A program made the position numbers and the translations under genes. This document shows, one piece after another, positions 13,727-15,079 of a stretch of DNA of 15,079 bases; the stretch's first letter is position 1; each line of letters opens with the position of its first letter. The notes under the pieces were generated by a model that had not been told where the DNA came from, searched no databases, and was given only the letters and a program-made list of their open reading frames with translations. This stretch comes from an uncultured Clostridia bacterium (lineage in GTDB: Bacteria > Bacillota > Clostridia > Christensenellales > UBA1242): positions 1-15,079 of the forward strand of contig CANRLJ010000007.1 in the NCBI GenBank assembly GCA_947631485.1. Direction: 5' to 3'.

Positions 13727-13755
13727 TTGACATCTGAAATCAAAATATTTATACT
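13727..13755 (+). promoter_or_regulatory. lgt promoter
   Basis: Perfect TTGACA (13727-13732), a 17-base spacer and TATACT (13750-13755), starting two bases after the upstream terminator's T run. A TATAAT at 13760-13765 has no partner -35 box. The GAGGTG site (13766-13771) precedes the GTG start by four bases. Confidence 0.7.
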
Positions 13756-13775
13756 AGCATATAATGAGGTGAAAA

Positions 13776-14600
13776 GTGAACTCTCTTTTGTTGTCAATAC
13801 CCGACGGATTTGTCCTGTTTGGTCATAAGATATATTTTTATGGCATAACAAGTGCCCTGTCATATCTTATGGGTGTTGTCTTCACCGTAATTTTCGCAAA
13901 AAAAAGAGGTCTCAAATTTGAGGACATCTTGACACTTGCCTGCTATGTGATTCCTTTTGCCATCATTGGCGCCAGACTTTATTATGTTCTTTTCAAACTT
14001 GACAGTTATAAAAACTTCATTGACATCTTCAAAATTTGGGAAGGCGGACTTGGCTTTTATGGCGGCTTGATTGGCGGAGCGCTGGGTCTGCTTCTTGGAT
14101 GCATTATTCACAAAAAAAACATCTTTGCTGTTGCAGACATAATTGCCCCCTCACTGATTCTTGCACAAGCACTTGGTCGCTGGGGAAACTTCTTCAATCA
14201 AGAGGCATATGGCTATGCTGTGACAAATCCAAGCCTTCAATGGTTTCCATTTGCGGTGTATATTGATGACGCAAGCAGTTGGCATCTGGCAACATTTTTC
14301 TATGAAAGTTTGTGGAATTTTGTCTCGTTTGGAATACTTGCCTTCATGCTTTGCAAAATCAAGTTCAAAGACAACTGCATAATCTTTGCCTCCTACTTGG
14401 TGTTGTATGGGCTTGGAAGAGTTTGGATTGAAGGGCTGAGGACAGACAGCCTATATTTGGGCTCGATAAGAATATCTCAACTGCTGTCAATATTGTTTAT
14501 AATTGGTGGCCTTTCGTATATAATTTATTGCATAATAAAAAACCGAAAAAAGAAAGACACAACAGAAAAAATAATAGAAATCATCAAAAAAGAGCTTTAA
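13776..14600 (+). CDS. lgt: Phosphatidylglycerol--prolipoprotein diacylglyceryl transferase
   Basis: 274 aa integral membrane enzyme. It moves a diacylglyceryl group from phosphatidylglycerol to the lipobox Cys of prolipoproteins, the first step of lipoprotein maturation. About seven membrane helices are visible. Family motifs are GARLYYV (65-71), FYGGLIGG (94-101), the Lgt signature GRWGNFFNQE (134-143) with its essential Arg135, and YGLGRVWIEGLRTDSL (from 211), which holds the second conserved Arg. The start is GTG with a GAGGTG site four bases away. The lysine-rich tail (NRKKKDTTEK and on) is longer than the core needs. The gene is single, between its own promoter and terminator. The lipoprotein encoded at 9139-10746 is a natural substrate. 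Confidence 0.96.
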   Translation: MNSLLLSIPDGFVLFGHKIYFYGITSALSYLMGVVFTVIFAKKRGLKFEDILTLACYVIPFAIIGARLYYVLFKLDSYKNFIDIFKIWEGGLGFYGGLIGGALGLLLGCIIHKKNIFAVADIIAPSLILAQALGRWGNFFNQEAYGYAVTNPSLQWFPFAVYIDDASSWHLATFFYESLWNFVSFGILAFMLCKIKFKDNCIIFASYLVLYGLGRVWIEGLRTDSLYLGSIRISQLLSILFIIGGLSYIIYCIIKNRKKKDTTEKIIEIIKKEL

Positions 14601-14624
14601 AACGCGCAAAAAACGCGTTTTTTT
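14599..14624 (+). terminator. lgt terminator
   Basis: 8-bp stem AAAACGCG (14599-14606) with CGCGTTTT (14614-14621), a seven-base loop and a T run to 14624. It starts at the stop codon. Confidence 0.88.
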
Positions 14625-14653
14625 GATTAAAATTCAATATTTTTGCCTATAAT
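14623..14653 (+). promoter_or_regulatory. Promoter of the 14660 gene, predicted leaderless
   Basis: Perfect TATAAT (14648-14653) exactly six bases before the ATG at 14660. The -35 box is weak: TTGATT (14623-14628) at a long 19-base spacing, overlapping the end of the lgt terminator. There is no Shine-Dalgarno. Confidence 0.5.
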
Positions 14654-14659
14654 CTGTTT

Positions 14660-15079
14660 ATGGAAGGTAGAGTTTTTGGAATTAAGAAAAGTTTAATTTT
14701 AAGGACAAGTGCCCTTCTTTTTTCTTGGGCTTTTCTTGCATTTGTGTTTGTCTGCATATTCGTTTTAAAAAATCCCGCACTGTGGTTTTTTGGATTTTGT
14801 TTGTTTTTAGGAACTTTTGAAACAATAAAAAGCTTTCTCTTCAAACTTGACAGCAGTTTGTATTTGGGAAGCCTGACAACCTGCATAGGAATTGTTGGTT
14901 TTGTCTTTTTCTACACAAACACCTCCTTTTATGCTGGCTATTACATCAGTCTGGCATTTATTGTTGCCTCCATCACGACGTTTGTCTTTTGCAAACAGAA
15001 ACTGCATCTGATTCTTGCTTTTTCAATCTTATTCGTCACACTTTACTCCGTTTTGCTGACAAAAAATTTTATTTCTACC
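14660..15079 (+). CDS. Polytopic membrane protein, 3' end outside window
   Basis: The frame stays open for 140 codons to the last base, so the C-terminus is missing. The visible part has about five hydrophobic helices (roughly 14-36, 38-55, 66-85, 91-111 and 115-133), with short basic or polar loops (IKK, KQKLH). The N-terminus is MEGRVFGIKKSLILR, so the first loop is basic and probably inside. I do not recognise the family from this fragment. It is very rich in Phe and Leu. The opposite strand also has open frames here, but the well-placed TATAAT box, the position after the lgt terminator and the regular helix pattern support this strand. Like the genes at 3858 and 5531, it lacks a ribosome-binding site. 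Confidence 0.72.
   Translation, partial: MEGRVFGIKKSLILRTSALLFSWAFLAFVFVCIFVLKNPALWFFGFCLFLGTFETIKSFLFKLDSSLYLGSLTTCIGIVGFVFFYTNTSFYAGYYISLAFIVASITTFVFCKQKLHLILAFSILFVTLYSVLLTKNFIST

Noticed and set aside
14647..15007. Minus-strand open frames opposite the right-edge membrane protein
   Set aside because: They are short, Lys/Thr-rich, and lack promoters or ribosome sites. The plus strand has a TATAAT box at the right place and a regular membrane-helix pattern.
1..15079. CRISPR array, insertion sequence, prophage or tRNA genes
   Set aside because: No regularly spaced direct repeats, transposase or integrase motifs, phage genes or tRNA-like cloverleaf with GGTTCGA-type T-arm were found on either strand.

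Overview
The window is AT-rich, densely packed bacterial chromosome. It fits a low-GC Bacillota, most likely a Clostridia-type organism. The support is a DUF4364 protein, a DegV/FakB protein, a bacterial LeuRS, a MinD-type ATPase, a type-A-like RNase P RNA, strong purine-rich Shine-Dalgarno sites, and promoters close to TTGACA-17-TATAAT. I see no insertion sequence, phage, CRISPR array, tRNA or rRNA. The genus cannot be fixed from the sequence alone.

Layout from left to right. Bases 1-651 hold the 3' part of a diverged nucleoside-hydrolase-like gene with a Lys/Thr-rich tail. It converges on leuS (minus strand, 663-3080). Upstream of leuS on the same strand is an eight-helix membrane protein (3145-3858) whose terminator overlaps the leuS promoter. 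Next come a two-part helical protein of unknown function (3933-4751, minus) and a divergent DUF4364 gene (4872-5405, plus). A two-gene ABC-2 type exporter follows (5531-6463 ATPase, 6460-8154 permease, 4-base overlap), then a degV gene (8232-9074). A bidirectional terminator separates degV from a large beta-rich lipoprotein gene on the minus strand (9139-10746). Next on the minus strand are minD and a short MinE-like gene (10836-11856) and the RNase P RNA gene (11980-12318). The right end is on the plus strand: a Rho-like protein without its P-loop (12513-13694), lgt (13776-14600), and a membrane protein cut by the window edge (from 14660).

The genes are mostly separate housekeeping or surface functions: translation (leuS), RNA processing (rnpB), division-site placement (minD and its partner), lipoprotein maturation (lgt, with one obvious lipoprotein substrate in the window), fatty-acid binding (degV) and export (ABC pair). 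Two operons are clear: the ABC pair, and minD with the MinE-like gene.

The most notable items are these. (1) The Rho homologue keeps the Rho fold order but has lost the Walker A loop and the C-terminal arginine-finger/R-loop part. (2) Three genes have TATAAT exactly six bases before ATG and no Shine-Dalgarno, which predicts leaderless mRNAs. (3) Two intergenic regions have a terminator hairpin that physically overlaps the next gene's promoter. (4) The nucleoside-hydrolase-like protein has changed catalytic positions and a histone-H1-like tail. (5) The ABC ATPase lacks a normal signature motif and H-loop histidine. (6) The MinE-like protein lacks most of the usual N-terminal MinD-contact region.
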